The notes: a model not told the origin generated them from the letters alone. A stretch of 64,000 bases of DNA from Pseudomonadota bacterium (GCA_963205495.1 CAUJIN010000005.1:33741-97740), one strand, 5' to 3'; positions 8,909 to 17,949 are shown, counted from the first letter of the stretch. A program made the numbers and translations.

Positions 8909-9751
8909 ATGACCACAGCGCCTGCCGCAGACGCCAAAGCCACCCTTCTCTTCATCGGCGGCGGCAACATGGGCCGCAGCCTGATCGGCGGACTGATCGC
9001 GCGCGGCACGCCGCCGGCACGGATCGTCGCGGTCGACCCATCCCCGACTGCGCGTGACGGGCTGGCCGCAGAATTCGGTATCCGCACCGCGCAGGATGCG
9101 GCCGACGCGCTGCCCGAGGCGGCGCTGGTGATGCTCGCGGTCAAGCCGCAGGTGATGAAGCCGGTCTGCGAATCGCTGGCCGGGAAATTCCCCTCCGCTG
9201 CGGTGGCCGTTTCCATCGCCGCCGGCATCCGCACCGAACAGCTCGACGCCTGGCTCGGCGGCACGCGCGCGGTAGTGCGCGCGATGCCCAACACGCCGGC
9301 GCTGCTGGGCGCGGGCGCCACGGGGCTGTTCGCCAACGCGCGGGTTTCCGCGCCGCAGCGCGCGCTCGCCGAGCGGGTGCTGGGCGCGGTGGGCGCCTGC
9401 GTCTGGATCGGGCAGGAAGCGCACATGGATCTGGTGACGGCGCTGTCGGGCAGCGGCCCGGCCTACTTCTTCCTCCTGACCGAAGCGATGCAGGCAGCCG
9501 CGCAGCGCCTCGGCCTGCCGCCCGATGCCGCGCGCCTGCTGGCGGCGCAAACCTGCCTGGGCGCCGGCCGGATGCTGTCCGAATCGGGCGAGGACGCCGC
9601 CACGCTGCGCCAGCGCGTGACCTCGCCGGGCGGCACCACGCAGGCGGCACTGGAAAGCTTCGCACGCGACGGCTTCGCCGACCTGGTGGCGCGCGCGATC
9701 GAAGCCGCCGCGCTTCGCGGCACCGAGCTTTCCGCGCAGGCCGGGAGCTGA
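8909..9751 (+). CDS. proC: pyrroline-5-carboxylate reductase
   Basis: 280 residues, a normal length. It catalyses the last step of proline synthesis, NAD(P)H-dependent reduction of pyrroline-5-carboxylate. An N-terminal Rossmann motif GGGNMGRSLIGGL (about 13-25), the central MPNTPALLGAG and the C-terminal ALSGSGPAYFF and TSPGGTT substrate-site motifs are all present. It is followed two bases later by yggT, the common proteobacterial arrangement, although the usual upstream PLP-binding yggS is absent. Confidence 0.96.
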   Translation: MTTAPAADAKATLLFIGGGNMGRSLIGGLIARGTPPARIVAVDPSPTARDGLAAEFGIRTAQDAADALPEAALVMLAVKPQVMKPVCESLAGKFPSAAVAVSIAAGIRTEQLDAWLGGTRAVVRAMPNTPALLGAGATGLFANARVSAPQRALAERVLGAVGACVWIGQEAHMDLVTALSGSGPAYFFLLTEAMQAAAQRLGLPPDAARLLAAQTCLGAGRMLSESGEDAATLRQRVTSPGGTTQAALESFARDGFADLVARAIEAAALRGTELSAQAGS

Positions 9752-9753
9752 TC

Positions 9754-10323
9754 GTGCCCTATCTCGGTCAGGCTGCCTCGCTGCTGATCGAAGTGATCTT
9801 CGGCGCGCTGGCGCTGGTGTTCCTGCTGCGCCTGCTGGTGCAGTGGGTCGGAGTCAACTTCCACAACCCGATCTGCCAGGGCCTGTACCGTTTCACCAAC
9901 CCGGTGCTGATGCCGCTGCGCCGCTGGATCAAGGCGTGGCGGCGCATCGATCTGGCCGCGGCGCTGGCGACGCTGGGAATCCTGTGGGTGAAGGCCGCGC
10001 TGGTGCTGGCGGTTGCGGGTTTCGCGCCAAAACCTGCGGCAGTCGCCCTGCTGGGCGTGGCGGAAACCCTCGCGCTGGCGCTGATGCTCTACTTCTGGCT
10101 GATCCTGATCCGGGTGCTGATGAGCTGGGTCGGCGGCGGGCACCATCCACTGGTGCCGCTGGTGCTGCAGCTAACCGAACCGCTGCTGCGACCGCTGCGC
10201 CGCAGGCTTCCGGCACCCGGTGGATTGGATCTTTCGCCCATGCTGGTCACGCTCGGCATCCTGTTGCTGCGCATCCTGCTGGTCGCGCCGCTGCTGGATC
10301 TGGCGGTCTCACTGGCCGCCTGA
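9754..10323 (+). CDS. yggT: YggT family inner-membrane protein
   Basis: 189 residues made of two YggT repeats, each a pair of hydrophobic helices with a conserved NP.L.PLR-type turn (FTNPVLMPLRR near residue 50, LTEPLLRPLRR near residue 140). GTG start two bases after the proC stop, so almost certainly co-transcribed. The family is linked to osmotic or K+ stress tolerance in some bacteria, but the mechanism is unknown. Its last 15 bp overlap the convergent SET-domain gene. Confidence 0.88.
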   Translation: MPYLGQAASLLIEVIFGALALVFLLRLLVQWVGVNFHNPICQGLYRFTNPVLMPLRRWIKAWRRIDLAAALATLGILWVKAALVLAVAGFAPKPAAVALLGVAETLALALMLYFWLILIRVLMSWVGGGHHPLVPLVLQLTEPLLRPLRRRLPAPGGLDLSPMLVTLGILLLRILLVAPLLDLAVSLAA

Positions 10324-10797
10324 GGCGCGCCCCTGATTTTTCGGCCGCAGCATCGTGCCGCTGCACTGCGGCGCGCCGCAGCGGCAGGGCCACAACGCCT
10401 TCATGCGCGCCGTGTGCGGCACCTCCAGCCGGATGCCGTAGTCATAGGCCAGCTCCTCGCCCGCAGCGATGTCGCGCAGGGCATGGATCTCGATGCGATC
10501 GCGACGCCGGTCGCTGGCATGCTCGACGATCTGCGCCTCGCAGTTGGGGGCACAGCTGTGGTTGATCCAGCGCGCGATCGTGCCGCGCCGCCCTCCGTCG
10601 ACGATGTAATGGTCGTTGAGGGTGAAAAGAAAGGTGTGGCCGCTTTCCAGCGCATCGCCATAGCGCGCGTCGGCTTCCTCGTGGGTCATCAGGGTGCCGC
10701 CGTAGCGGCACAGCACGGTTCCCCGCGCGATGGGCTGCAGCGCGAATACGCCGTTGCCGTGGATCGGTGAGCGGCGGCATTCGATGGTCTTTGTCAT
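10309..10797 (-). CDS. SET domain protein, probable protein-lysine methyltransferase
   Basis: 162 residues forming one compact SET domain. Visible parts are the N-terminal SPIHGNGVFA turn (SAM binding), RWINHSCAPNCEA near residue 76 (pseudoknot asparagine and cysteine), GEELAYDYG near residue 113 (catalytic tyrosine) and a post-SET cluster CRCGAPQCSGTM near residue 138 that would bind zinc with the upstream cysteine. Such stand-alone SET proteins resemble eukaryotic histone methyltransferases, but their bacterial substrates are mostly unknown. It is transcribed divergently from the neighbouring GGDEF-EAL gene. Confidence 0.88.
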   Translation of the reverse strand: MTKTIECRRSPIHGNGVFALQPIARGTVLCRYGGTLMTHEEADARYGDALESGHTFLFTLNDHYIVDGGRRGTIARWINHSCAPNCEAQIVEHASDRRRDRIEIHALRDIAAGEELAYDYGIRLEVPHTARMKALWPCRCGAPQCSGTMLRPKNQGRASGGQ

Positions 10798-10869
10798 TGG
10801 GATCCTTCACGCACCAATCATTTGAACTCTAGCACTTCCGGGCATCACCCACGGGTCGCGAATTGTGCC

Positions 10870-10882
10870 TACACTCTCACCA
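10870..10882 (+). promoter_or_regulatory. possible -10 element giving a leaderless transcript
   Basis: TACACT (10870-10875) lies six bases before the ATG of the GGDEF-EAL gene, so transcription could begin at or next to the start codon. No good -35 is visible, which makes this weak. Confidence 0.25.
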
Positions 10883-13104
10883 TGGGGATCAGGGCGCGCC
10901 AGGCGGGAGCAGCGATGATTCTGGTCGGCGCCTATCTGGCGCTGGCTTGGACCTCTCTGCTCGCCAGCGGCCCAACCGAAGTCACCCTGATCTGGCCACC
11001 CACCGGCATCGCGTTCGGCGCCCTGCTGTATTTCGGGCCGCGGTGGTGGCCGCTGCCGGCCGTTGCCGTGCTGCTGGTGCACCTGCTGGTCGCGCCCGTG
11101 CCCGCCTTGTTCATTCCCTGGTCGATCGGCGCAAACGTCATCGGCGGCGTATGCGGCGTCTGGCTGGTGCGCCGCCTGCTTCCGGACGTGGCCCGGCGCT
11201 TCGATCTTCCCGCCGGTGGCGCGGCGATCACCGGCGGACTGTTCGCCGCCTGCATCAGCTCCGCGATTGCGGCAGCCGGCCTGTGGGCCAGCGGCATGTC
11301 GCCCGGAAGCACGCTGCTGGCCGACGCCGTGCGCTGGGCGATGGGCGACCTGTTCGGCATCGTCACGATGACGCCCATGACCCTCTCGGTCCTCTATCTG
11401 GCCTTCGATCGCAAGGACCATTCTCCTTCGGGAAACCGCCTGAACTATGCGACGAACACCGAGCTGAACCTCTGGGCAGCACTTGTCTTCCTCATCGTTG
11501 CAGGCGAAATCCTCATCGTCCGAACACTGCAGGCCCATGCGCTGGCCATGATCGGGCTGCCGCTGGCGGCCCTGATCTGGGCCGCGGTGCGGCTACCGCC
11601 CTGGGTCACCACGATATCCAACGCCATCGTCACCGTGCTGCTCGCAACGGCGGTAACGCTGGGCCTCGCCGGCCCCGCGCCTGCGACGCCCATCGAGGCC
11701 ACCATCCTGGCGGCCTTCCTGTGCGTCATTGCGACCATTCCGATCACCCTCGCCATGGGGATCCACCAGAGCCGAGTGGCGTCGGCGCGGCTGCTTCTTC
11801 GCGCCAGCACCGACCCCCTGACCGGTGCGCTCAGCCGCAGCGCCTTCGAATACCACACCCGGCGCGCGCTCCAGCTCACCCCGCTGCCTCCTTTGGCGCT
11901 GGCCTACATCGATCTCGATCGATTCCGCCTGATCAACGACGCCTTCAACCACGAAATCGGCGACAACCTGATCTGCGCGGTCGCCGGCGTCCTGCGCGCC
12001 AATCTTTCCCCCGGGGACGAACTGGCCCGCATCGGCGGCGACGAGTTCGCCGTTCTCATGCACGATGCCAAGCCAAACGCGGCCGCCGAGCGGGCGCGGC
12101 GGCTTTGCGAGGCGGTGGCGGCGTTCCGGTTCCAGGTCGGGGAACACGTTGCCGCGCCCACGATCAGCATCGGCATCGTCAGCGCAAGCAAGGGCCGCAC
12201 CGACTTCGGCAAGCTGCTGGCGCTCGCGGATACGGCCTGCTTCGCGGCCAAGGAACAGGGCGGGAACCGGGTCCAGCGGGTGGAATCGGGACCACGCGAC
12301 ATCGTGCAGAAAAGCTCGGAAACCATGCGTTCCGCGCTGTACCTGGGCCAGGCGATCGAGCAGGACCATTTCCGGCTGCACTGCCAGTCGATCGTGCCGC
12401 TGCAAACTCCTTCCGCAGGCGCGCTGCACTTCGAAGTCCTGACCCGCCTCCAGGCACCTGGGCAGGAACTGATCCTGCCCGGGCAGTTCATCGCCGCAGC
12501 CGAACGCTACGGACTTGCGGCACGACTGGACCGCCACGTGCTCGACAAGACCCTGCACTGGTTCGGTCGCCATCCCGAGCACGCGCGGCGGGTGGAGCTT
12601 TGCGCGATCAATCTGTCGGCCAGCTCGCTGCAGGACGAGAGCTTCCTCGACCACCTCACAGCAAGACTGGCCTCCAGCACGCTGCGCCCCGAACAGCTCT
12701 GCTTCGAGCTGACCGAAACCGCGGCGCTGGTGGATCTGGGCCGCGCCCAATCCTTCATCGCTGCGGTGCGCGCGATCGGCTGCCGATTCTCGCTCGACGA
12801 CTTCGGAACCGGCTTCTGCTCGTTCGGCTATCTGCGCTCGCTGGACGTGGACTTCTTCAAGATCGACGGCAGCTTCGTGCGCGAGGTCGAGGCTTCGGCG
12901 CTGGCCCACGCCATCGTTCGCTCCATCACCGAAATCGCACGGGTCATGCGCAAGCAGACCATCGCCGAGTGCACCGAAAACGAGGCGATCCGGCATCGTC
13001 TCGTCGACCTGGGAGTCAGCTTCGCGCAGGGCTACGCCATCGACCGCCCGATCGACATGGAGCGATATTTCAGCGAGGCCGCCCAAACGTCGGAGCTGGC
13101 CTGA
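10882..13104 (+). CDS. membrane GGDEF-EAL protein with MASE1-like sensor
   Basis: 740 residues. The first 285 or so form a MASE1-like integral membrane sensor with eight to ten hydrophobic helices and the LIWPPTGIAFG motif near residue 35. A GGDEF domain follows with an intact IGGDEFAVL site near residue 385. The EAL domain has EVL in place of EAL at its first signature (near residue 517) but keeps FELTET, DDFGTG, the lysine of FFKIDGSF and a QGYAIDRP end, so hydrolysis is plausible. It makes and/or degrades c-di-GMP in response to an unknown membrane signal. The start at 10882 is the first ATG before the first helix; no Shine-Dalgarno sequence is visible. Confidence 0.9.
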   Translation: MGIRARQAGAAMILVGAYLALAWTSLLASGPTEVTLIWPPTGIAFGALLYFGPRWWPLPAVAVLLVHLLVAPVPALFIPWSIGANVIGGVCGVWLVRRLLPDVARRFDLPAGGAAITGGLFAACISSAIAAAGLWASGMSPGSTLLADAVRWAMGDLFGIVTMTPMTLSVLYLAFDRKDHSPSGNRLNYATNTELNLWAALVFLIVAGEILIVRTLQAHALAMIGLPLAALIWAAVRLPPWVTTISNAIVTVLLATAVTLGLAGPAPATPIEATILAAFLCVIATIPITLAMGIHQSRVASARLLLRASTDPLTGALSRSAFEYHTRRALQLTPLPPLALAYIDLDRFRLINDAFNHEIGDNLICAVAGVLRANLSPGDELARIGGDEFAVLMHDAKPNAAAERARRLCEAVAAFRFQVGEHVAAPTISIGIVSASKGRTDFGKLLALADTACFAAKEQGGNRVQRVESGPRDIVQKSSETMRSALYLGQAIEQDHFRLHCQSIVPLQTPSAGALHFEVLTRLQAPGQELILPGQFIAAAERYGLAARLDRHVLDKTLHWFGRHPEHARRVELCAINLSASSLQDESFLDHLTARLASSTLRPEQLCFELTETAALVDLGRAQSFIAAVRAIGCRFSLDDFGTGFCSFGYLRSLDVDFFKIDGSFVREVEASALAHAIVRSITEIARVMRKQTIAECTENEAIRHRLVDLGVSFAQGYAIDRPIDMERYFSEAAQTSELA

Positions 13105-13111
13105 CGAAAGA

Positions 13112-13591
13112 TCAGCGGCTGCCAGATTCCATCGGCGCCGCCTCGAACTCCAGCCGCGTGCCGTCCGGCGCGATCAGCCGCATACCCTCCCCCTCGCGTT
13201 CCAGAACGAAGGGGTTCTCCAGCAGCGGCAGGAAGGCCTGCTCCACCGCGCTGCCTTCGCCTTCGCAATACATCATCGTGCTGCCCGGCGCCTGCAGTTG
13301 CAGGCGCTCGCCGCTCAATGCGTACGGAGCAAAGTAGCGGTTGCAGCCGGAAAATCCGAAGGCGCGGCCCTCATCGAAACCGAGCGTCACCTCGCGCGCG
13401 CCCGCAAGGCCGGCCAGCGGGCCGCGATCCACCCGGGCCAGACGCCAGAACTGGCCATCCAGCGGCCCCGAGGCTGAGGTTTCCGGAGACGCCGGCGCAG
13501 CGGTTTCCGCTTCGTCGGAAACCGGAACGCCGCCGCACGCCGCCAGCGCGAGCGCCGCGGCCACCACTACTCCAAACCGGCTCGATTCCAT
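13112..13591 (-). CDS. META domain lipoprotein
   Basis: 159 residues. A lipoprotein signal peptide with lipobox LAAC is followed by a low-complexity Ala/Ser/Glu linker and a META domain (about residues 45-150). The domain contains FGFSGCNRYFAPY and MMYC, the two cysteine-containing signatures seen in HslJ-type proteins. It would be anchored to a cell membrane. The family includes heat- or novobiocin-related proteins, but the role is not settled. It ends seven bases from the convergent GGDEF-EAL gene. Confidence 0.85.
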   Translation of the reverse strand: MESSRFGVVVAAALALAACGGVPVSDEAETAAPASPETSASGPLDGQFWRLARVDRGPLAGLAGAREVTLGFDEGRAFGFSGCNRYFAPYALSGERLQLQAPGSTMMYCEGEGSAVEQAFLPLLENPFVLEREGEGMRLIAPDGTRLEFEAAPMESGSR

Positions 13592-13634
13592 GCTTCACCT
13601 CCCACTCGTCACCGACGATCTCGCGCGCCCGGAC

Positions 13635-13886
13635 TCAACGCCTCTTTCCCAACATACCCCACAGCACCAGCAGGATCACCGCGCCCACGACCGCACCGAT
13701 GAAGCCCGCCGTCTGGCCGGGCTGGTACAAGCCCAGCTGCTGTCCGCCCCAGGAGGCCAGCAGCGAGCCGCCGACGCCCAGGACGATGGTCATGATCCAG
13801 CCCAGCGCATCCTTTCCCGGCTTGATCGCGCGCGCGACCAGCCCCGCAACGAAGCCGATCAGGATGGTGCCCAGAAGATTCATCAT
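13635..13886 (-). CDS. GlsB/YeaQ/YmgE family small membrane protein
   Basis: 83 residues with three hydrophobic, glycine-rich helices (LIGFVAGLVARAIKPG, then LGVGGSLLASW, then a last helix ending WGMLGKRR). This is the transglycosylase-associated/GlsB family, usually linked to envelope stress. The first of two adjacent ATGs is used because GAGGAG lies seven bases upstream. It sits upstream of the META lipoprotein gene, 43 bp away, in the same direction. Confidence 0.9.
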   Translation of the reverse strand: MMNLLGTILIGFVAGLVARAIKPGKDALGWIMTIVLGVGGSLLASWGGQQLGLYQPGQTAGFIGAVVGAVILLVLWGMLGKRR

Positions 13887-13918
13887 GGTAATGCTCCTCG
13901 AATGGGAATAGCGCCTGC

Positions 13919-15409
13919 TCAGCAGCAGGAAGCGTGGCCGCCGAAACGGCTGTCACCCGCCGCGGCCGCCGAGCCGCGGGTCAATCCTGCCACACTCGCC
14001 GCCTGGTGCGCGGCCACCACGCAGGCCACGGCCGAAGTCACGCGCTTGCCGGTGGGGATGTGCAGGAATTCGTTGGGGCCGTGGGCGTTGGAGTGCGGGC
14101 CGAGCACGCCGGTGATCATGAACTGCGCACCGGGAAACTTCTCGCCCAGCATGCCCATGAAAGGAATCGTGCCGCCTTCGCCCATGTACATCGCCGGCTT
14201 GCCGAAAAAGGACTGCGAGGCTTCGGCGATGGCCGCGGAAAGCCAGGGCGACATCGCCGGCGCGTTCCAGCCGGTCGAGGATTTTTCCAGGGAAAACTCG
14301 ACCTTGGCTCCATAGGGCGGATTGTCGACCAGCAACCTGCTGAGCACCTTGCCGGCACGCTCGCCGTCGAGCGTGGGCGGCAGGCGCAGGGAAACCTTCA
14401 CCGCCGTGGTCGGGCGCAGCACGTTGCCGGCGCTGCCCAGCGGCGGCAGTCCGTCCACGCCGGTGATCGCCAGCGCCGGACGCCAGGTGCGATTGAGCAC
14501 CAGCTCGGACAAATCGCTGGCCACCGGGCTCATGTCCGAGAGGAAGGGGAACTTGTCGAACACCTCGTTGCCCAGCACCTCGGCCACGCGCTGCGCCTGC
14601 TCGATGCGCTCGGCCGGAATCTCGACGAAGAGATCGTCGATGCGGATCTTGCCGGTGGCCTGGTCCTCCAGTCGATCCAGCAGGCTGCGCAGGATGCGGA
14701 AGCTCGAAGGCACGATGCCCGAGGCATCGCCCGAATGCACGCCTTCGCTCAGCACGCTCACCCGCAGGTTGCCGCCGGCCATGCCGCGCAGCGAAGTGGT
14801 GCACCACAGCTGCTCGTAGTTGCCGCAGCCCGAGTCCAGGCACACCACCAGCGAGGGTTTGCCGATGCGCGCAGCCAGGTGATCGACATAGAAAGGCAAG
14901 TCGTAGCTGCCCGACTCCTCGCAGGCCTCGATCAGCACCACGCAGCGCGCGTGCGGCACGCCCTGCTCCTGCAAGGCCAGGATCGCCGCCAGCGAACCGA
15001 AGATCGCATAGCCATCGTCCGCGCCGCCGCGACCGTAGAGCTTGTCGCCCTTGAGCACGGGCTTCCACGGCCCGAGATCCTCGGCCCAGCCGGTCATCTC
15101 CGGCTGCTTGTCCAGGTGCCCGTAGAGCAGCACGCAGTCGTCGCTGGCCGGATCGGTGCCGGGAATGTCGATGAAGATCAGCGGCGTGCGCCCTTCCAGA
15201 CGCACCACCTCGACCTGCATGCCGGAAATGGGCTGCGCTCGCGCCCAGCCCGCCATCAGCTCCACCGTCTGGTCCATGTAGCCGTGCGCCACCCAGTCGG
15301 GATCGAACAGCGGCGACTTGTTCGGAATGCGGATGTACTCGACCAGCCGGGGCACGATGTCCTCGTCCCATTTGTGCGAGACATAGCGGTCGATGCGGGC
15401 GGTATCCAT
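13919..15409 (-). CDS. M20 family metallopeptidase (dipeptidase-like)
   Basis: 496 residues. The M20 zinc-binding and catalytic features are visible: LLYGHLDKQPE (His and Asp), GRGGADDGYA (bridging Asp), EACEESGS (general base Glu), CLDSGCG and a C-terminal GPHSNAHGPNE histidine. An insert after about residue 215 is the dimerisation lid domain. It likely hydrolyses dipeptides or short peptides in the cytoplasm; no signal peptide is seen. A second ATG at 15409 is preferred over 15421 because a purine-rich GGAACAGG precedes it. The protein ends in an unusual ASCC tail. Confidence 0.88.
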   Translation of the reverse strand: MDTARIDRYVSHKWDEDIVPRLVEYIRIPNKSPLFDPDWVAHGYMDQTVELMAGWARAQPISGMQVEVVRLEGRTPLIFIDIPGTDPASDDCVLLYGHLDKQPEMTGWAEDLGPWKPVLKGDKLYGRGGADDGYAIFGSLAAILALQEQGVPHARCVVLIEACEESGSYDLPFYVDHLAARIGKPSLVVCLDSGCGNYEQLWCTTSLRGMAGGNLRVSVLSEGVHSGDASGIVPSSFRILRSLLDRLEDQATGKIRIDDLFVEIPAERIEQAQRVAEVLGNEVFDKFPFLSDMSPVASDLSELVLNRTWRPALAITGVDGLPPLGSAGNVLRPTTAVKVSLRLPPTLDGERAGKVLSRLLVDNPPYGAKVEFSLEKSSTGWNAPAMSPWLSAAIAEASQSFFGKPAMYMGEGGTIPFMGMLGEKFPGAQFMITGVLGPHSNAHGPNEFLHIPTGKRVTSAVACVVAAHQAASVAGLTRGSAAAAGDSRFGGHASCC

Positions 15410-15524
15410 GGCCTGTTCCATTGGAGGGAAAACCGCAATTCTACCCGCTCACGCCACTCCCCCGCTCCACCCGGCGCCCACCGCCGCGCTACGCTTGAGC
15501 ACCCGACACGGCCCGACCGCAACG

Positions 15525-16130
15525 ATGCCCGCGACACTGCGCCACCTGCCCGCCAATGAATACCGCCGCGAACGCTGGCGCAACGACCAGGGCTGGACCC
15601 GCGAAATCACGCGCTGGCCCGACGCGGACGACTACGCCTGGCGCGCCTCGATCGCGGAAATCCACCGCGACACGCTGTTCTCCGCCTATCCCGGCTATCG
15701 CCGGGCGCAGGTTCTGCTGCAGGGCAATGCCCTGCGCCTGGGTTTCACCGACGGCCGCCGCGTCACCCTGGAAGCCCCGCACGCGCGATTGGAGTTCGAC
15801 GGCGCCGATGTGGTGGCCTGCCATCTCCCCGACGGCCCGGTTCAGGTGTTCAACCTGATCTGGGACCCGCAGCAAATCGACGCGCGCCTCCTGCACCGCC
15901 CGCTCGTGGGTCCGATGGTATTCCTTCCCGAAGAAGACGTGCGCTGGTTCATCCATCTCCTGGCCGGCACCGCGCAGCTCAAGGCGCCGCAACCGATCGG
16001 ACTGGCCGGAGGCGACAGCCTGCTGGCGCAGCCCGCATCCGGCGAACGCCTCGTGCTGGAAGGCAGCGGCGAGGTGCTGGTGGTCCGCCTTGCCCAGCCG
16101 ACCGCATCGGAAAGCGACGCCGCCTCCTGA
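15525..16130 (+). CDS. HutD/Ves family protein
   Basis: 201 residues with the cupin-type HutD/Ves fold: N-terminal ERWRNDQGWTREI, then WRASIAEIHRDTLFSAYPGYRR (residues about 39-60) and LEFDGADVVACHLPDGPV. The family is found near histidine-utilisation genes in some bacteria, but no hut genes are here, so the role is unknown. It is divergent from the M20 peptidase gene. Confidence 0.82.
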   Translation: MPATLRHLPANEYRRERWRNDQGWTREITRWPDADDYAWRASIAEIHRDTLFSAYPGYRRAQVLLQGNALRLGFTDGRRVTLEAPHARLEFDGADVVACHLPDGPVQVFNLIWDPQQIDARLLHRPLVGPMVFLPEEDVRWFIHLLAGTAQLKAPQPIGLAGGDSLLAQPASGERLVLEGSGEVLVVRLAQPTASESDAAS

Positions 16131-16247
16131 CCTGCGCGCAGCAGGGCCCGCGCCCGACAGCGATTTTTCCGCTGCCATCGGCGGCCATGCTTGGCAGCTC
16201 CCCGACTGCCGGCTACCCTGCGCTGCTTTTCCACGCAGGTACAAAAC

Positions 16248-16883
16248 ATGCCTTCGCCCGCGCCCCATACCCCTCCCGATGGCATCCATCCCAAGCGCCT
16301 TGCACCCCTGCCCGCACTGATCTTCGCTTCGCGCTGGCTGCAGTTGCCCCTGTACCTCGGACTCATCGTGGCGCAGTGCGTGTACGTCTTTCTGTTCGGC
16401 AAGGAACTCTGGCACCTGATCCACGATGCACCCAACATGGGCGAACAGCAGATCATGCTGCTGGTCCTCGGCCTGATCGACGTGGTGATGATCTCGAATC
16501 TGCTGATGATGGTGATCGTCGGCGGCTACGAAACCTTCGTCTCTCGCCTTCGCCTCGAGGGTCATCCCGACCAGCCGGAGTGGCTGAGCCACGTCAACGC
16601 CTCCGTGCTCAAGGTCAAGCTGGCCATGGCGATCATCGGCATCTCCTCGATCCACCTCTTGAAAACCTTCATCGCCGCCGGCACCCTGAACGGGCTGCCG
16701 TTCTGCCCACCCGAATTGATCGCCACCGCGGCAGCCAACCTCGGCGCGCAGCGCTGCTCGGCACTGACCACCGATGGCGTGCTGTGGCAGACCCTGATCC
16801 ACGCCGTATTCATCCTCTCGGCCATCGGCATTGCCTGGACCGACCGTCTGATGCTCCATCCCGGAAAGTCCGCAAAGCACTGA
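16248..16883 (+). CDS. YqhA/UPF0114 family membrane protein
   Basis: 211 residues with four hydrophobic segments. The conserved blocks [22 protein letters not shown] and [21 protein letters not shown] identify the UPF0114 (TIGR00645) family; each is quoted only in part of its range, near residues 75-100 and 125-145. The protein is longer than E. coli YqhA (164) because of an N-terminal extension and an insert near [12 protein letters not shown]. Function unknown. Confidence 0.86.
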   Translation: MPSPAPHTPPDGIHPKRLAPLPALIFASRWLQLPLYLGLIVAQCVYVFLFGKELWHLIHDAPNMGEQQIMLLVLGLIDVVMISNLLMMVIVGGYETFVSRLRLEGHPDQPEWLSHVNASVLKVKLAMAIIGISSIHLLKTFIAAGTLNGLPFCPPELIATAAANLGAQRCSALTTDGVLWQTLIHAVFILSAIGIAWTDRLMLHPGKSAKH

Positions 16884-17004
16884 CCCCAGGCACGGAGCCG
16901 GTACCAACCACCTGCCGAATCCAGTGCTCGCAGCGGGAAGCTTCTGCCCGTGACTCACCTCGCCGGCAGAACCACATCACCGGAACAACACCGCCAGACT
17001 GCGC

Positions 17005-17033
17005 TTGACCTTTCCTGTCCAAACCGATCTAAT
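17005..17033 (+). promoter_or_regulatory. promoter of tRNA-Phe
   Basis: -35 TTGACC (17005-17010), a 17-bp spacer and -10 TCTAAT (17028-17033, five of six matches). A GCGCGC stretch follows the -10, a GC-rich discriminator typical of stable-RNA promoters under stringent control. Expected start near 17041. Confidence 0.65.
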
Positions 17034-17084
17034 AGCGCGCTCGCTGCGGCCGATTCCCATCCCGCAACGACACCCCAGAAGCAA

Positions 17085-17160
17085 GGCCCGGTAGCTCAGT
17101 TGGTAGAGCAGCGGATTGAAAATCCGCGTGTCGGTGGTTCGATTCCGCCCCGGGCCACCA
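17085..17160 (+). tRNA. tRNA-Phe (GAA)
   Basis: 76 nt folding as a full cloverleaf. The seven-base acceptor stem GGCCCGG pairs with CCGGGCC, the D arm contains AGTTGGTAGA, and the anticodon GAA is at 17118-17120 in the loop TTGAAAA. The T arm has TTCGATT, and the CCA end is encoded (17158-17160). It marks the left edge of a decayed mobile region. Confidence 0.98.
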
Positions 17161-17165
17161 TATTC

Positions 17166-17193
17166 AAAAGCCCGAACTCGTTTCGGGCTTTTT
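17166..17193 (+). terminator. intrinsic terminator after tRNA-Phe
   Basis: A ten-base stem AAAGCCCGAA/TTCGGGCTTT with a five-base loop, ending in a T run, starting five bases after the tRNA. The following 230 bp up to the next terminator hold no supported gene. Confidence 0.88.
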
Positions 17194-17421
17194 CATGTCT
17201 GCCCGCAGCGCCAGCCCTGGCGGGACTTCGCGGCCAGGCCTCGCGAGCGCCGACCTCCAGAACCCCGCGTTTTCACCCCCACCGCCGCCTCTCTGTTCTC
17301 CGTTTTCTCTGGTCGTCTCGCGAGCGTGCGCGAGGGCACATCCTTTGCTGGCGCGGGGTTGGCTGCGGTCGGTTGTGGCTGGCAACTGCTGGGCGAGAGC
17401 GACCGAGCACGGAGCGGGCGT

Positions 17422-17444
17422 AAAAAAACCGCCCGAAGGCGGTT
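17422..17444 (-). terminator. intrinsic terminator of the HTH gene
   Basis: On the minus strand, AACCGCC/GGCGGTT with a TTCG tetraloop runs into a run of seven T. It lies 22 bp beyond the stop codon of the recombinase-associated HTH gene. Confidence 0.88.
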
Positions 17445-17466
17445 GCTGGCGCTGCGGCCGATGCAG

Positions 17467-17940
17467 TCACACGGACGACGCAAGCACCCGCACCTGGTCG
17501 CCCCAGTCGTTGGGCCAAGGACGGCGCATCACCTTCTCCAGCACGGCGTCGGGCGAACCCGCCAGTCGCTCCACGACCTCCGGGGCCAGCAGGGTCAACC
17601 GCATGACCCGGCGTACCTGCGTCACGTCCATGCCCTCGGCCTCGGCGATCTCGGCGACCGACGCCGCCCGCTGTTCGTCGAGCAGCCGTTGCCAGTGCTG
17701 CGCCAGCCCGAGGGCGCGCATCAGTGCGGTGTCCTGCGCCGCCGCCCGCGCTTCCCGCTCCCGGATGGTCTCCGACAGGAATTCCTGCGGCACATCCAGC
17801 GGCGTGATCACCTGCTTCTTGTAGCCGCGCTTGACCAGTGTCCAGGGCACGAAGGTTTCGAGCCGCACGCCACCGGCAGGGGCCGGGAGCTCGTGGGTGA
17901 TGGGGCGGCCCGTTTGCTTGCCGTAGTCATTGCGGGGCAT
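17467..17940 (-). CDS. HTH protein of the DUF2924/recombinase-associated type
   Basis: 157 residues. The middle to C-terminal part (about 90-125) is a helix-turn-helix with ASVAEIAEAEGMDVTQVRR followed by LTLLAPEVVERL. It resembles the ParB-like HTH tail of large serine recombinases that travel with DUF2924 genes in phage-like elements. A strong GGAGG precedes the ATG, and the degraded DUF2924 frame ends nine bases upstream. No recombinase is present nearby, so this is probably a leftover of a mobile element. The exact role is unknown. Confidence 0.65.
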   Translation of the reverse strand: MPRNDYGKQTGRPITHELPAPAGGVRLETFVPWTLVKRGYKKQVITPLDVPQEFLSETIREREARAAAQDTALMRALGLAQHWQRLLDEQRAASVAEIAEAEGMDVTQVRRVMRLTLLAPEVVERLAGSPDAVLEKVMRRPWPNDWGDQVRVLASSV

Positions 17941-17949
17941 CCTGTCCTC

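Noticed and set aside
12420..12450. Degenerate EAL (EVL) as a sign of an inactive phosphodiesterase
   Set aside because: EVL variants occur in active enzymes and the other catalytic residues are present, so inactivity is not supported.
13919..13940. C-terminal Cys-Cys of the M20 peptidase as a lipid or metal signal
   Set aside because: No known sorting or metal-binding motif fits two terminal cysteines here; too little evidence.
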